DNA of 64,000 nucleotides from Plenodomus lindquistii (taxonomy: Eukaryota; Ascomycota; Dothideomycetes; Pleosporales; Leptosphaeriaceae): NCBI GenBank assembly GCA_025504975.1, contig JANUWI010000018.1, positions 496,001 through 560,000 of the forward strand, in the 5' to 3' direction. How positions within the stretch are numbered: position 1 is the first letter of the stretch; each line of letters begins with the position of its first letter. The notes beneath the pieces are model-generated. The model saw nothing but the letters and a program-made list of their open reading frames with translations, searched no databases and was not told the DNA's origin. Positions 53,957 through 63,992 of the stretch are shown piece after piece. Position numbers and translations under genes: made by a program.

Positions 53957-54476
53957 ATGCACTTCCTCTCAACCGCTCTCCTCTCTGCTCTCGTAATCCT
54001 CGGCGCGGCCGCCTCCGTTCTACCGCGTGCTGACTATGGCATTTGGCGCGACGTCTCCATCACATTCGCAGGCGGCGAATCGGTCACCAACCGCAGCGAA
54101 GTCGTCACTGCTGAATACGATCACCCAGAGCTCACTGAGCCCATCTACGCAACATGCCAGATGTTTCCCATCGTCTCCGGCGAGGATTTTGCGAGGATCG
54201 CATGCCATCCTGAATCATTCTACTATAGTTTGGTACGGGAAGGATCGGCTGATGGTGGTAATTTGCTGAGTAAGATACCTACCTCTAAACCTGCGAGGTT
54301 GGTGCTGACAGGGGCTAGAAGTCTTCTTGGCGCAGAAAGTTGAGCTTGGAGGGGAGAAGTACGGGGTGTCGGGAACGAGCGAGACAGTTAGACAGTCTTG
54401 TGGGGGAGGAGAGAAGGAGGTCTGCTTGGTCAAGGGGGTGACTGTCATTGCAAACACGCTCATGATAGAGAATTAG
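53957..54476 (+). CDS. Alt a 1-like small secreted protein
   Basis: Two exons (53957-54269, 54319-54476; 49-bp intron, GTAAGA donor) encode 156 residues. A signal peptide (MHFLSTALLSALVILGAAAS) and a short pro-like stretch (VLPRAD) precede the mature part. Four Cys in the mature part are spaced as the conserved pairs of the Alt a 1 family (two about 16 apart, YATCQM and RIACHP, then SCGGGEKEVC). The segment NLLKVFLAQKVELGGEKYGV and a hydrophobic C-terminal strand (GVTVIANTLMIEN) fit its beta-barrel. Total length equals that of Alt a 1 almost exactly. The family is confined to Dothideomycetes and Sordariomycetes, is secreted, and includes allergens and plant-defence modulators. The match is by pattern, as overall identity looks low. 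Confidence 0.7.
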
Positions 54477-54707
54477 ACTTGCGTGGACATGAGCTCGTAT
54501 AATGCATTATTCTTTCATGGAGAACTGACACAGCACTGGGGGTGGTTCAAGAGTTAGAAACAGTTCAGGAATAGATTTGTGAAGTTTGTGAAGCCTTCCA
54601 ACGATGACTAACGAAATGGTCTAGAAAGGGCGTATCTAGTCACTATGAAGCTATGTACAGGAATCGTAGTAGTCTCCACTCGCTCGACAGCACCCAACTC
54701 GAGATGG

Positions 54708-55715
54708 CTAAAGGTAGCTGGCATCTACCCAGCTTGAGTAGTCACTTCCCAAGATGGTTTTAATGGCAACAGCCGACGAGAGCTTTTTCGAGAAGCTAGC
54801 CCTGGTACCCGAAGCTCCATCTCCCGTGTTACCGTACTCGTTGAAGACAACGTTGTCAGTCCTCTCATCGCCTGCGTTCCAGACAACCCATCCCGCAGCG
54901 TTAATAACACTAGACAGACTAGAATTTTGAAACACAACACGAGCATAAGCACCCCAAGGGCGACCAAGATAGTAAGCACCAGCCGCGACAGAGTTGCCCG
55001 GAGCAGCGCCAATCTTGGACTTGTTGATGACGTAGTAGGATGGGTTGGAGGAATCAGCACGGCCACTGGCGGTGATGTATCCTTTGCTGGTGGCGAGAAC
55101 GCCAATGGTGCAGCCGTCGAACCAAGCAGTGGCCTTCTGGCCGAAGATGAAGTCGGTAGCGCCCTCGATGTAGCTTTTGGCGTAAATTTGCTTGCCAACC
55201 TGTGCGAGGATGGTATCTTGGTACCCCTTGAACTGGCAGCCGTAGTAGCCCTGCTTGTCATTGTTGGCACTGACGGCAAGCGCCTGCGAGCCCTTGCCTC
55301 GTGTGTTGACAAGGTTGATGTTGTACACCTTCAGATTGGTGGTGTGGGCTCGAAGGGTGGCAGTCGCGTCGTTGTTGGGAGAATCATCCTGGCTCTTGCC
55401 TTGAGTAATCGTCACGGTGTTGGAACCATAGCTGGTAGTGTCCGTGGTCTCGCCATAAATGGTCAAGGCGGACTTGAGTTGCTGGATGTAGACCTGCTCC
55501 TTGTAGGTACCCTTGGCGATGTAGATGCACTGCGCCGAGGTGGTTGAAGTACTGAGAGCGTCTACAGCTGCCTGTACTTTGGAGTATTTGCCACCACTAC
55601 CGACCGTCAGGCAGCCATCTGGTGCAGAGGTGCGCGACGCCCGCGTCACAAGACCTGAAGGAGCTGCGACAGCCGTAGCTGCGAGCGAAAGAACGAGAGC
55701 AAGAGAGGTGTGCAT
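54708..55715 (-). CDS. pectin methylesterase (carbohydrate esterase family 8)
   Basis: A single exon encodes 335 residues with a signal peptide (MHTSLALVLSLAATAVAAPS). The right-handed beta-helix esterase motifs are all present: QGYYGCQFKGYQDTILAQ (Gln and catalytic Asp), YIEGATDFIFGQ (second catalytic Asp) and YYLGRPWGAYARVVF (Arg and Trp of the substrate cleft). The enzyme removes methyl esters from homogalacturonan in plant walls, preparing it for pectate lyase. No carbohydrate-binding module. A TATA element lies 70-78 bp upstream. Secreted; probably pectin-induced and glucose-repressed. Confidence 0.96.
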   Translation of the reverse strand: MHTSLALVLSLAATAVAAPSGLVTRASRTSAPDGCLTVGSGGKYSKVQAAVDALSTSTTSAQCIYIAKGTYKEQVYIQQLKSALTIYGETTDTTSYGSNTVTITQGKSQDDSPNNDATATLRAHTTNLKVYNINLVNTRGKGSQALAVSANNDKQGYYGCQFKGYQDTILAQVGKQIYAKSYIEGATDFIFGQKATAWFDGCTIGVLATSKGYITASGRADSSNPSYYVINKSKIGAAPGNSVAAGAYYLGRPWGAYARVVFQNSSLSSVINAAGWVVWNAGDERTDNVVFNEYGNTGDGASGTRASFSKKLSSAVAIKTILGSDYSSWVDASYL

Positions 55716-55784
55716 GGCGGAGAAGAGTAAGGAATGACGAGCCAGTGGATGGTACGGAATGACAATAAGGAGGATCTATCCATA

Positions 55785-55793
55785 TTATATATA
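55785..55793 (-). promoter_or_regulatory. TATA box of the pectin methylesterase gene
   Basis: TATATATAA on the minus strand, 70-78 bp before the ATG. Confidence 0.6.
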
Positions 55794-55909
55794 GCCTCGA
55801 ACAAGGCTGAAGTGCCACCGGCACTACACACTTGTCCCGCCCAAGTTACATGCCTTGGCGTTGAAAGAGTGGCTCGCAACACGGTACCGAGGCCATGTTT
55901 TCGACGTTT

Positions 55910-55968
55910 CCCCGCAGTGAGTTTCATGAAAATGAAGTCACCGGATGATTTATAAGGCTGCACCCCAG
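55910..55968 (-). promoter_or_regulatory. candidate CreA-binding sites
   Basis: GCGGGG (55915-55910) and CTGGGG (55968-55963) both fit the SYGGRG CreA consensus on the coding strand of the esterase gene, about 195 and 250 bp upstream. Six-base sites occur often by chance, so this is weak evidence. Confidence 0.35.
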
Positions 55969-56396
55969 GCCGTCATGCACGTTTCGAAATGCTCAGGCGT
56001 TATGGTTGGTGGGACTGAGTCGTCGTCCGTGCGGTAAGTCTTGGGGTCTTGGATTTGATGTGGTGTGTTACAGAAACGCAGATGAAGGGTGGAAAGCAAA
56101 TCCCCCGCAACGTCCACCCAGCGCCATGAGATCGCAGGGCGACGAGTGTGGACTGGAATGCGATGTCAAGTGACGGGACAAAGTTTGGCTTGGTGAAAGC
56201 TTCGTACGAAATCTCGGGAGTGCCCGTAGTCAAATCAGCAGCCACGCGAGCTCGCATCAGCGCTAGTACTAATCGGTCCCCTTGGCATCTGTGGCTTGAA
56301 CATCGACATTCATCACCCGCACCTCTTTGTCTCGCCTTCTATCTGGACCCTGCTCGTGGAATCGCAGCCTTGAGTCAGCGCGTAGGTGTACACACC

Positions 56397-57443
56397 ATGG
56401 GCAACACGAGCAACGATGTCGATGCGATCGACTTGACTCTTACCTCATCGCCGGAGCCGGAGCAAAGGCCACAGCAGCGACAGCTGCATACCCAGAACAA
56501 CATCAAGAAAGAGCCTTGGCCATACAGCGTGGGCGTGGGATCAAATTCAGGTCGAGTACGCCATCCGGGATCTGCCGGTCGAAGCAATGTTGTACAACAA
56601 AGCACAAATTCTGTTAATCCTCAACATCTCCGACAAATTGTCTACACGAGCGATGAACACGCCTTACGTAAGGTACTCATCCACCTGTGCCAGCTTTCTC
56701 CGGCATTATCAGGGGCAGTGGCTCGTGGTCTTGCGCCGCATTCGACATTTGCCAGACAGGTCGTAAACCGCCGGCGGAACGAAGCGGCAGCCGCTACGAA
56801 GTTGGAACATGACAGCGACGATAGTGCTTACGAGCGTACCAAGAAAAGACTGTCAACTGTAACAAATGGCTTGAAAAGCACGGCCCAGCAACCCAGTACG
56901 CCGAGCGAGTATCTATCAGCACGCCGAGAATCTCAGGCAGCGTCTTCGATGTCCAGCATACCAAGGGTGAAAATCGAATCTGGCCCTCGTCACGGTTGGA
57001 CTGGCCTAGATGGTGACGAGATGCATCTTCCTGGATCATATCCACGGAGCTTAATGCGAGTGGAGTCTGTAACACGTCCTGCGCGGAGCATTCCAAAGAC
57101 GCCTACCAACGCCGTTCGCAATAGGAACTTCTCGTCAGCATCAGCGCGGCCAGCAAACGGGCATCGTGAACTTCCAACAAAACCGACATGTATCAATTGC
57201 CGTCTGTCGTTCACTTCTGGCTCTGATGAAGTCTGTATGTTTCATCCTGGGCAGAAGGTCCGTAGGGATGACCAAAGGGTGTATAGTTGTTGTGATGCAC
57301 CTCTCAATGATCCAGGCTGTCAATTTGGATGCCATGAGTCTGCAGAAGATACCTTGCGAACCGGAAATGATCGCAAGCGGCTGAGCGTTTCCCCTCATCC
57401 ACCTGGTGAAGAACGGAAAAAGGCTAGAAAGTTGTTAGTCTAG
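56397..57443 (+). CDS. hypothetical protein with C-terminal Cys/His zinc-binding-like region
   Basis: One exon encodes 348 residues from the ATG at 56397 (context CACCATGG). An in-frame ATG further upstream (56148) would add 83 residues that look like leader. The N-terminus DVDAIDLTLTSSPEPEQ resembles a SUMO-interacting motif. The middle is basic and Ser-rich with a helical block (LRKVLIHLCQLSPALSGAVA). The C-terminus has a spaced Cys/His array: CINCRLSF, CMFHPGQK, SCCDAPLNDPGCQFGCHES. This C-x2-C, FHPG, CC, GC-x3-CH order suggests one zinc-binding unit, seen in several uncharacterised fungal nuclear proteins. Function unknown. Confidence 0.75.
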   Translation: MGNTSNDVDAIDLTLTSSPEPEQRPQQRQLHTQNNIKKEPWPYSVGVGSNSGRVRHPGSAGRSNVVQQSTNSVNPQHLRQIVYTSDEHALRKVLIHLCQLSPALSGAVARGLAPHSTFARQVVNRRRNEAAAATKLEHDSDDSAYERTKKRLSTVTNGLKSTAQQPSTPSEYLSARRESQAASSMSSIPRVKIESGPRHGWTGLDGDEMHLPGSYPRSLMRVESVTRPARSIPKTPTNAVRNRNFSSASARPANGHRELPTKPTCINCRLSFTSGSDEVCMFHPGQKVRRDDQRVYSCCDAPLNDPGCQFGCHESAEDTLRTGNDRKRLSVSPHPPGEERKKARKLLV

Positions 57444-58632
57444 TGTTATTTGCCTACTCTACGCACTATTCTTCCCTCTCTTTCTGTTCTACTCTAGTTG
57501 ACCGAGAGGCGTACCTTGTGTCCCGGTGCCGCTCTCCTATCCATGGATTAATCAACTCCCGCCGACAGTACTTCTGCCCTGATTGTAGGCCTTGGGTGCA
57601 CACGCCATTTATCGAACATCATCAACTCGATGTGAAAATTTCCAGCTGAAGGTCTTGCATCCTACATTGGTGCAATACGTTTGAACATTACCGACTACGA
57701 TTAGTACCAGCGTCTCAGTGGGCCGTTCAAGAACGATTTCACCGCCAATTCCAACAAGCCTACCTACTGAAGCCTTTAGACACGGATCTGTTGGATACGA
57801 GGTGCTGCACCTCCATTTTCAAGCTACCCAACGCGGTTGATCGCCACGCGACTGTCCAGAATTGGTTTCGACAAACCTTGACACCATCTTGCCAATCTAT
57901 GTCCGCCTTGTACCCGATGAGTCCTGGCTTGGGAGACTACTGCGACGTATACGCCAGCGCACCCAGTAATGTTTTCACTACTGGGCTGCTCAATTGCGTA
58001 GTAATCTGATATCATTCCTCACGGAATTGCTTGACTATTCGGTGCTTGCGAAAGCACATACTCCAGTAGAGTGCCTGAGAGGAATGGGTCCTCACCTATC
58101 ACTTTTGGAATAACTGCGGCTACTCTACTGGGTGCGATCAAATGCTCATGAATCTTCTCGTTGATTTGCATCACAGTCGGCGAAGTCAAGACCAGTCTCA
58201 GTCTACTCTGTGTTGACGGTCCACCGCTATGTAAGCGGACGTCATGTTTCGGGTGAGGAAGCACCGAAGACTCCGCCTTGGGACTCTCTTTTACCGAGAC
58301 CAATATGAGCAGCTCCCTCACCTTATGTCGATGTTTGGCTACGGTGTAAGTTCGACTGCGCAAACAAGGTGTGTTGATTGGAGGACTCAGCCCGAGTTCT
58401 TGGAAATGACGATCAAACATCTGAGATAGATTAAAGGAACAACAACACACTTCGGCTCCACCAACATGATTTCGCCATTGTGATTGTTTTCAAGGTGTTT
58501 CGTCTAGACGTATGAATGATTGCGGGTAAATAATGGTTACAATGAGCACTTGAGTCCAGTTTTACAACATATCAAAGCGCTTTTTACGGGCGCCTTTTTT
58601 TCGCTCCACATCGATTGCTTCGTTCCCGGAAC
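57444..58632. other. intergenic region upstream of the pectate lyase
   Basis: Two frames of 60-143 codons (57791-58009, 58019-58450) lack domains and oppose each other. CTCCAC (GTGGAG on the other strand, fitting SYGGRG) occurs at 58456-58461 and 58604-58609. Confidence 0.5.
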
Positions 58633-59841
58633 ATGCATTTTCTACCATATCTTCCACTGCTAGCCAGCACAGCCTCAGCGCTTGCTTTCCCAGGTGCTGA
58701 AGGCTTCGGTCGCAACGCCATCGGTGGGCGCAATGGGAAAGTATACATTGTAAACAACTTGAAAGATAGCGGCGCCGGTTCTCTTCGCGATGCAGTCTCT
58801 CAACCTGATCGAATTGTGGTCTTCTCAGTCGGTGGTCTCATCAAGATAACTGATCGCCTTATCGTTTCGAAACGTATCAGCATCCTCGGTCAAACAGCAC
58901 CTGGCGAGGGCATCACGGTATATGGTAACGGCTGGTCATTCTCCAATGCCGACGATGCAATAGTGCGATACATTCGCATCCGTATGGGCAAAATTGGGGC
59001 AAGTGGAAAGGATGGCATCACCATCGCTGAGGGTTCAAACATGATCTTTGACCACGTTTCAGTTTCCTGGGGTCGCGATGAAACGTTTAGTATCAGCGGA
59101 AGCGAAGTCGGTAATATCACTATCCAGAACAGTATCATCGCCCAAGGCTTGGAGACACATTCTTGTGGTGGCTTGATGCAGACGGATGTTGGAAATGGGA
59201 TCTCGCTGTTCAGGAACCTCTATATCGACAACAAGACACGCAATCCAAAAGTCAAAGGCACCAACGACTTTACCAACAATATTGTTTACAATTGGGGTGG
59301 CGGGGGTGGCTACATTGCTGGTGACTCGAGCGCTGCCTCTGAGGCCAACATTGTCGGCAACTATTTCATCTCTGGGCCCAGCACGAGCGTCACAGCCTTC
59401 ACGCGCGGCAACGCAAACTTCAAGGGATATGTCGAGGCCAATTTCTACGACTCTAACAGGGACGGCAGTCTGAACGGCGCGGTGCTTGGTGTTGCAGCTT
59501 CCAACTACGGCGGTCTGAGTATCCAAACGACGAAGTTCCCATTTCCCAGTCCCACGAAGATTCTCTCAGCTGCCGATGCATTGAAGCTTGCTCAGACATC
59601 TGCTGGTGCGAGTAAGGTCCGCGATGCTGTTGACAACAAGCTTGTGACCGAGTTGCAGAGCTATGGCAAAATGGGCCAACTGATCAGTGACGAGAACGCT
59701 GCTCCAATGAATGGTCCGGGAACCATTGCTGGCGGAACGCCGTGGGCGGATGCGAATGAAAACGGAATCCCAGATGATGTTGAATCAAAGTTCAGCAATG
59801 TCGAGGATTGGGCGAACAGCTTGGTCCCTAGTACTTACTAG
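58633..59841 (+). CDS. secreted pectate lyase, polysaccharide lyase family 1-like
   Basis: The ATG at 58633 starts a signal peptide (MHFLPYLPLLASTASALA) and gives 402 residues in one exon; the frame's six codons upstream have no ATG. The beta-helix lyase motifs are AFPGAEGFGRNAIGGRNGKV at the mature N-terminus, RIVVFSVGGLIKI, IVRYIRIRMGK, MIFDHVSVSWGRDETFSI (calcium-binding Asp) and the RNPKVKG stretch with the likely catalytic Arg. The enzyme cleaves de-esterified homogalacturonan by beta-elimination. Together with the esterase about 3 kb away it forms a short pectin-degrading pair on opposite strands. The C-terminus has an EF-hand-like DANENGIPDDVE loop common in this group. Confidence 0.93.
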   Translation: MHFLPYLPLLASTASALAFPGAEGFGRNAIGGRNGKVYIVNNLKDSGAGSLRDAVSQPDRIVVFSVGGLIKITDRLIVSKRISILGQTAPGEGITVYGNGWSFSNADDAIVRYIRIRMGKIGASGKDGITIAEGSNMIFDHVSVSWGRDETFSISGSEVGNITIQNSIIAQGLETHSCGGLMQTDVGNGISLFRNLYIDNKTRNPKVKGTNDFTNNIVYNWGGGGGYIAGDSSAASEANIVGNYFISGPSTSVTAFTRGNANFKGYVEANFYDSNRDGSLNGAVLGVAASNYGGLSIQTTKFPFPSPTKILSAADALKLAQTSAGASKVRDAVDNKLVTELQSYGKMGQLISDENAAPMNGPGTIAGGTPWADANENGIPDDVESKFSNVEDWANSLVPSTY

Positions 59842-60608
59842 ATACATGTCACACAACTTCAACAGTCGTTGAATCGTGCATTCTATTGTTACAAAGTTAC
59901 AGGCTGTCCAATCGTAACCCAGTAATACGCTGATCTCGAAAGGAATGGCAACAGGTGTGCCGAAGTAAATTACTGCATTGAAACAATAATCACCGTGAGC
60001 ATACGAGACATGGGGTCCTCTGAGAAGCACATTGAGTCTGTGAGCATCTGAGTACATGTCGTAGAATCTGGCGCGTCCAACAAGGCTGCGTTATCGCCTC
60101 AGAGCTTCGGGGAGGGGCAAACCACCTTGCAACTCGAAATGCGCTTTTGGATGCCCAAGTTTTCAACGTCGCGTAAGGCCGGACGAACGAGGAAGACAGT
60201 GGTGACGCGCACAAGGCAATCGCGGGGGTGATAAATCTACCCCGCGAAGTGTGATATAGCGGCCCGGAGCTTACGGGAATACGGCACCCGCTTATCGTGA
60301 TGCTTCAGCCTGGCCATGGAACATCTCTCCTCAATTTACGCTTTTCCATCTGATTTTCGAGACCTTTTGCGATGAAGATTGATCGGGAATGCTTTGAGAA
60401 ACTTTGGGCATCTTGACTGGTGTAGTCTTGCGTGGCCCAAGTCCCAGACATTGCGTTATACAGTTGGGAGGGCGCTACGGTATCTAGTACGCATCAGGCC
60501 CCTACAATGAATCTGCTACATCATCTGCTGACTGAGCGTAGTCTCGCCTTTCAGCTTTCACCATATTTGTGATTATATGCAACCTGCTTCTCTGCATACT
60601 CTGTCGCG
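59842..60608. other. intergenic region, no gene seen
   Basis: 3' flank of the pectate lyase and promoter of the last gene. Nothing recognisable. Confidence 0.55.
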
Positions 60609-63600
60609 ATGTCCTGGTGGCGACGGGACTCTTCCCTTGCGCCCACGCGACTACTCGCACTGCGTGTGCTCCGATCCCATGGCGCCACACTTCGCCCGCG
60701 ATGCTTCTCTCGTACGCCTCCACAGTCTGGTCAGAATGAGGAAGACCGTGCCGGTACGCGCCCAGCAGGCATGTCAAATCTCGAATGGATCCACATCCAA
60801 CACTACAAGCAATGGCAGAAGCGATTTGCTGAGGACCCGTACAATGCAATCTTTGGAGCAAGCAATGAAATGACTGCTGGAAAGGGGTTGAAGGATTGGG
60901 AGTGGGTCAGTAAAAGCTTCCCTAAGTGGATGCTACGAGAGATGGACAGCTTGAAGGAGTACATGAACGTGCCTTCGGGTGAGCACAATCACAAGGGGTT
61001 ACCAAAGGATCAAATTCCAGCAGGACATCGTGAAAGATCGTCACATTTCCTGCATCCATTACTAAAGACAACACGGTTCGACCCCCATGACATGACCGGT
61101 GTTGCCTCACCTTCAGATTTGAGACGACCTCGGGAGAAGCCCCACATCAAGGTTGCTGGACACTCACCTACTGCTGATATAAAGGCCATGGACAAAGATC
61201 AGGCTCATAAGGTACATACTGTGCTTACGAGTACTCAGCAACCGCTAAAGGATACGGACATTGATGTTGCAATGGCACTGCCGATGGAGACGACCGGTAA
61301 AGAGGCATCGGAGCGGGAAGCTTCTTTCATCGAACAATTCTTCGCCACGGAACCTGAACAACAATCCGCTCCCTCTGTTCTCCAAACCAGAGACAGTGTC
61401 TGGCGACAAACTACTTTGCAAAGACGAGCGCTACGAAAGCTTGCGCCCCGAAAGGAGCCTAAGCCTGCCATAGCGACTCCTAGATCGAACGAGCCATACT
61501 ATGCGTTGAACTTGCCTCGGAGTAGACATTCAGTGCCTGCAGAAGGAATAATAAGGGCAGAACTAGAGACTGCGAGTTACCCAATCAAGTCATCCACATC
61601 TGAACCAAGTACATCACAAGCGAAGGAAACAAACTATCAATCGACTACGAGAAAGCTCAATCAGCTACCCAAAGATGACATCGACTTCATCAGTGCTGAT
61701 GAGCTCCGCGCTGCTATAAGAGCAAAGAAGCGGAAATATCGAAGTGATCAAGAGAAAGCGGCGGAACGGAAAAGGCTCGAGCACGCTTTCCAGGCTACAG
61801 CCGAGCCTAGCAATGTTGACATCATGATAGAAGCAAAGGCGGTCAACGATCAGATGATTCGCCGTCTAAAGCGCGAAATGGCCGAGCCAGAGGTACCCAG
61901 GCAAACTATCGAGGCTTCTAAAAAGGAACATGCTGCGAATGCTACGATACCTGACAGTAGCCTTGTCGAATCTAGTGTTGAACGTATCAAGAACTGGTTC
62001 GAGCAAGGTGGTTCCGTGTTCGCAAGCCACTTCTGGCAGGATCCGACCGAGGAAGTTGATGCAATGAAGACTAGAGTTTTCTTCGACAAAGCAGTAGCAC
62101 GAATCCGCAAAGGACGTGTGGCCCTGCGACAAGTTGTAGAGGATCTAGAGACTGATTTACCCGCGTCAAAGCCCTTATTGAAGCGTTTGAGACAAGACGA
62201 GGAGCTGTTGGACTCTGCTATCCAAGGGCTACGCACGCGTTCAGATGAAGGCAAGGTCCAAACTCTGTCTCCGAAAAAGATTCGCGCGATTCAGACTCTG
62301 CGCCTCAAGTTTCAAGACATCGATCGCGAGTTAGAACAAGCATACCTAGTACTTCAGGAGGCCATTACAGCTGATGCTGTGGCTGCTGCTACATCAGCCT
62401 TCAAGAGGCGGTTGGTCATTGCATCACGGATAACGCAACAGAGCGCTAAACTGTCACGTTACTTGATCTGGAGTATACAAGCCCGTCTGGAGGATCCAGC
62501 AATAAGCAAGAATATCCTTGGCAGTTACAAAGCGGTTGCCAATAGCTTGTTGACCTTGAGAGACACCCAGACGTCCCTAGCTCGGCTCATTGATCGCGCA
62601 CTGTCGGGGTATAAAGTGGAAGCGCCGAAGGCCTGGGAAGGGGTTTCCATCTCAAAAGGTGTTGGGGGAGAAGTACCTGAGAGCTCAGGCTCTTCGAGAG
62701 AATTGCTAGAGAGCAAAGTCAGCAATGCTCAAATCCGCGCAGATGTAGTAGCTGAAGAGCGTCTCGCAAATGAAGTGGACGCACAGAAGACGGCTATGTC
62801 GGGGCTCTCAGATGATGGATACGCGCATGCACTAAAGCCCATTGCGAGTAAACCGATCGAAGAATGGCCTGCGTTGGCACACAGTCTATTCCGTCCGTTT
62901 GGGTCAGTTCTGGCAAATCTGACTGAGAACACCTCCGCTCAAGCGCTCAAGGTTGAAGAGCAAGCTAAGAATGCATCGCATGATGCAAACCTCGTTGCCG
63001 AGGTTCGAGCTGCTTATGAAGATACATACGGCCCAGTCATAGTCGGACACAAACAGTTGACTGATGCAACAGAGGTTATTAAGAAAGAATCGGAAAGTGA
63101 GGTCAAGCAGTTTGACAAAGACGACCCTATTTCAGATTTCACACAGCCTGATAATGATCCCAGACTGGAGGAAGCAGAGGTTCCTTCCAACGCGACTGTT
63201 CCGACGATTGAGGCTGCATCTGTGACCAAGACTGACCCTGCAGCAGTACACACGGACGAATCTGAGCAGGCGACCAGCATAGCCTCTACGTGCATCGCAC
63301 CAGTAACTCCGTTCTCTACTGCTACAGAATTGCATCCCTCGCCTCGCGTTCAAACCAATGACAATTCGACCTCTGTCCCTGAACCATCCGATCTCCTGAC
63401 ACATTATACGATCCTTCTCTACAATGCACAAAGCGACAGCGTCATTGTGAGCACATCCACGAGTCCAGCCCCGCGCAACGTTACTCCAATTATCGCCTTG
63501 CCTCAAGCGCTTGCTTCCCTTGATACCCCAGCAAAATTCATCCCACACATTCCTGACGGTCTCGAGATAGTCGCCGCAAAGAAAGACATGCTTGTTCTGC

Positions 63601-63992
63601 GCGACCGGCTCGCCACCTTCAATGGCGCAACACCATATCCTCTCAAACCCACCACTACATCTGTCAGCCGGCCCAAAGAGGCCGAGGCCAAGGCTTCAAG
63701 ACAGAATGTTAACCCTATCGATGGAACCGCCCGTCTTAGTCCAACGGGTTATGTCGGCCCCGAGGAATCTCAAGAGCAACTTGAAAAGGACTTTCAGGAA
63801 CGGAGACAGACGGCGAAGAAGCTTACGGGTGCTGAGGCTAAGGCTTTGACCAACCAGCGAATGCTATATCGAGACCGTGAGACATCGAGGGAGAAGCGGA
63901 GGGGTGCGGGGAGCGTAGTCAAGACGGCGATATGGGCGGCGGCTACGTGTTATGTGTTTGGTGTTATTGGGGAAATTGTCTCTGGTGCTTAG
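60609..63992 (+). CDS. large mitochondrial-type membrane protein of unknown function
   Basis: A single exon encodes 1127 residues from ATG 60609 to a stop 8 bp before the window end. The N-terminus is Arg/Leu/Ser-rich without acidic residues (MSWWRRDSSLAPTRLLALRV), typical of a mitochondrial presequence. The segment EWIHIQHYKQWQKRFAEDPY and a following block with KWMLREMDSLKEYMN look conserved. The centre is long and helical with coiled-coil character (RIRKGRVALRQVVEDLETDL; TLRLKFQDIDRELEQAYLVL). Near the C-terminus is a folded-looking block (LLTHYTILLYNAQSDSVIVS, then IPDGLEIVAAKKDM) and last a membrane helix (VVKTAIWAAATCYVFGVIGE). I do not recognise a named family; an inner-membrane scaffold is a guess. 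Confidence 0.8.
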   Translation: MSWWRRDSSLAPTRLLALRVLRSHGATLRPRCFSRTPPQSGQNEEDRAGTRPAGMSNLEWIHIQHYKQWQKRFAEDPYNAIFGASNEMTAGKGLKDWEWVSKSFPKWMLREMDSLKEYMNVPSGEHNHKGLPKDQIPAGHRERSSHFLHPLLKTTRFDPHDMTGVASPSDLRRPREKPHIKVAGHSPTADIKAMDKDQAHKVHTVLTSTQQPLKDTDIDVAMALPMETTGKEASEREASFIEQFFATEPEQQSAPSVLQTRDSVWRQTTLQRRALRKLAPRKEPKPAIATPRSNEPYYALNLPRSRHSVPAEGIIRAELETASYPIKSSTSEPSTSQAKETNYQSTTRKLNQLPKDDIDFISADELRAAIRAKKRKYRSDQEKAAERKRLEHAFQATAEPSNVDIMIEAKAVNDQMIRRLKREMAEPEVPRQTIEASKKEHAANATIPDSSLVESSVERIKNWFEQGGSVFASHFWQDPTEEVDAMKTRVFFDKAVARIRKGRVALRQVVEDLETDLPASKPLLKRLRQDEELLDSAIQGLRTRSDEGKVQTLSPKKIRAIQTLRLKFQDIDRELEQAYLVLQEAITADAVAAATSAFKRRLVIASRITQQSAKLSRYLIWSIQARLEDPAISKNILGSYKAVANSLLTLRDTQTSLARLIDRALSGYKVEAPKAWEGVSISKGVGGEVPESSGSSRELLESKVSNAQIRADVVAEERLANEVDAQKTAMSGLSDDGYAHALKPIASKPIEEWPALAHSLFRPFGSVLANLTENTSAQALKVEEQAKNASHDANLVAEVRAAYEDTYGPVIVGHKQLTDATEVIKKESESEVKQFDKDDPISDFTQPDNDPRLEEAEVPSNATVPTIEAASVTKTDPAAVHTDESEQATSIASTCIAPVTPFSTATELHPSPRVQTNDNSTSVPEPSDLLTHYTILLYNAQSDSVIVSTSTSPAPRNVTPIIALPQALASLDTPAKFIPHIPDGLEIVAAKKDMLVLRDRLATFNGATPYPLKPTTTSVSRPKEAEAKASRQNVNPIDGTARLSPTGYVGPEESQEQLEKDFQERRQTAKKLTGAEAKALTNQRMLYRDRETSREKRRGAGSVVKTAIWAAATCYVFGVIGEIVSGA

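Noticed and set aside
54927..55547. 206-codon plus-strand frame opposite the pectin methylesterase
   Set aside because: Antisense shadow; all catalytic motifs are on the minus strand.
56148..56396. 83-codon N-terminal extension of the Cys/His-rich protein
   Set aside because: Composition is leader-like and the ATG at 56397 has a better context; not excluded outright.
53957..59841. Secondary-metabolite or avirulence gene cluster
   Set aside because: No backbone synthase, transporter or dedicated regulator is present; only secreted enzymes and a small protein.
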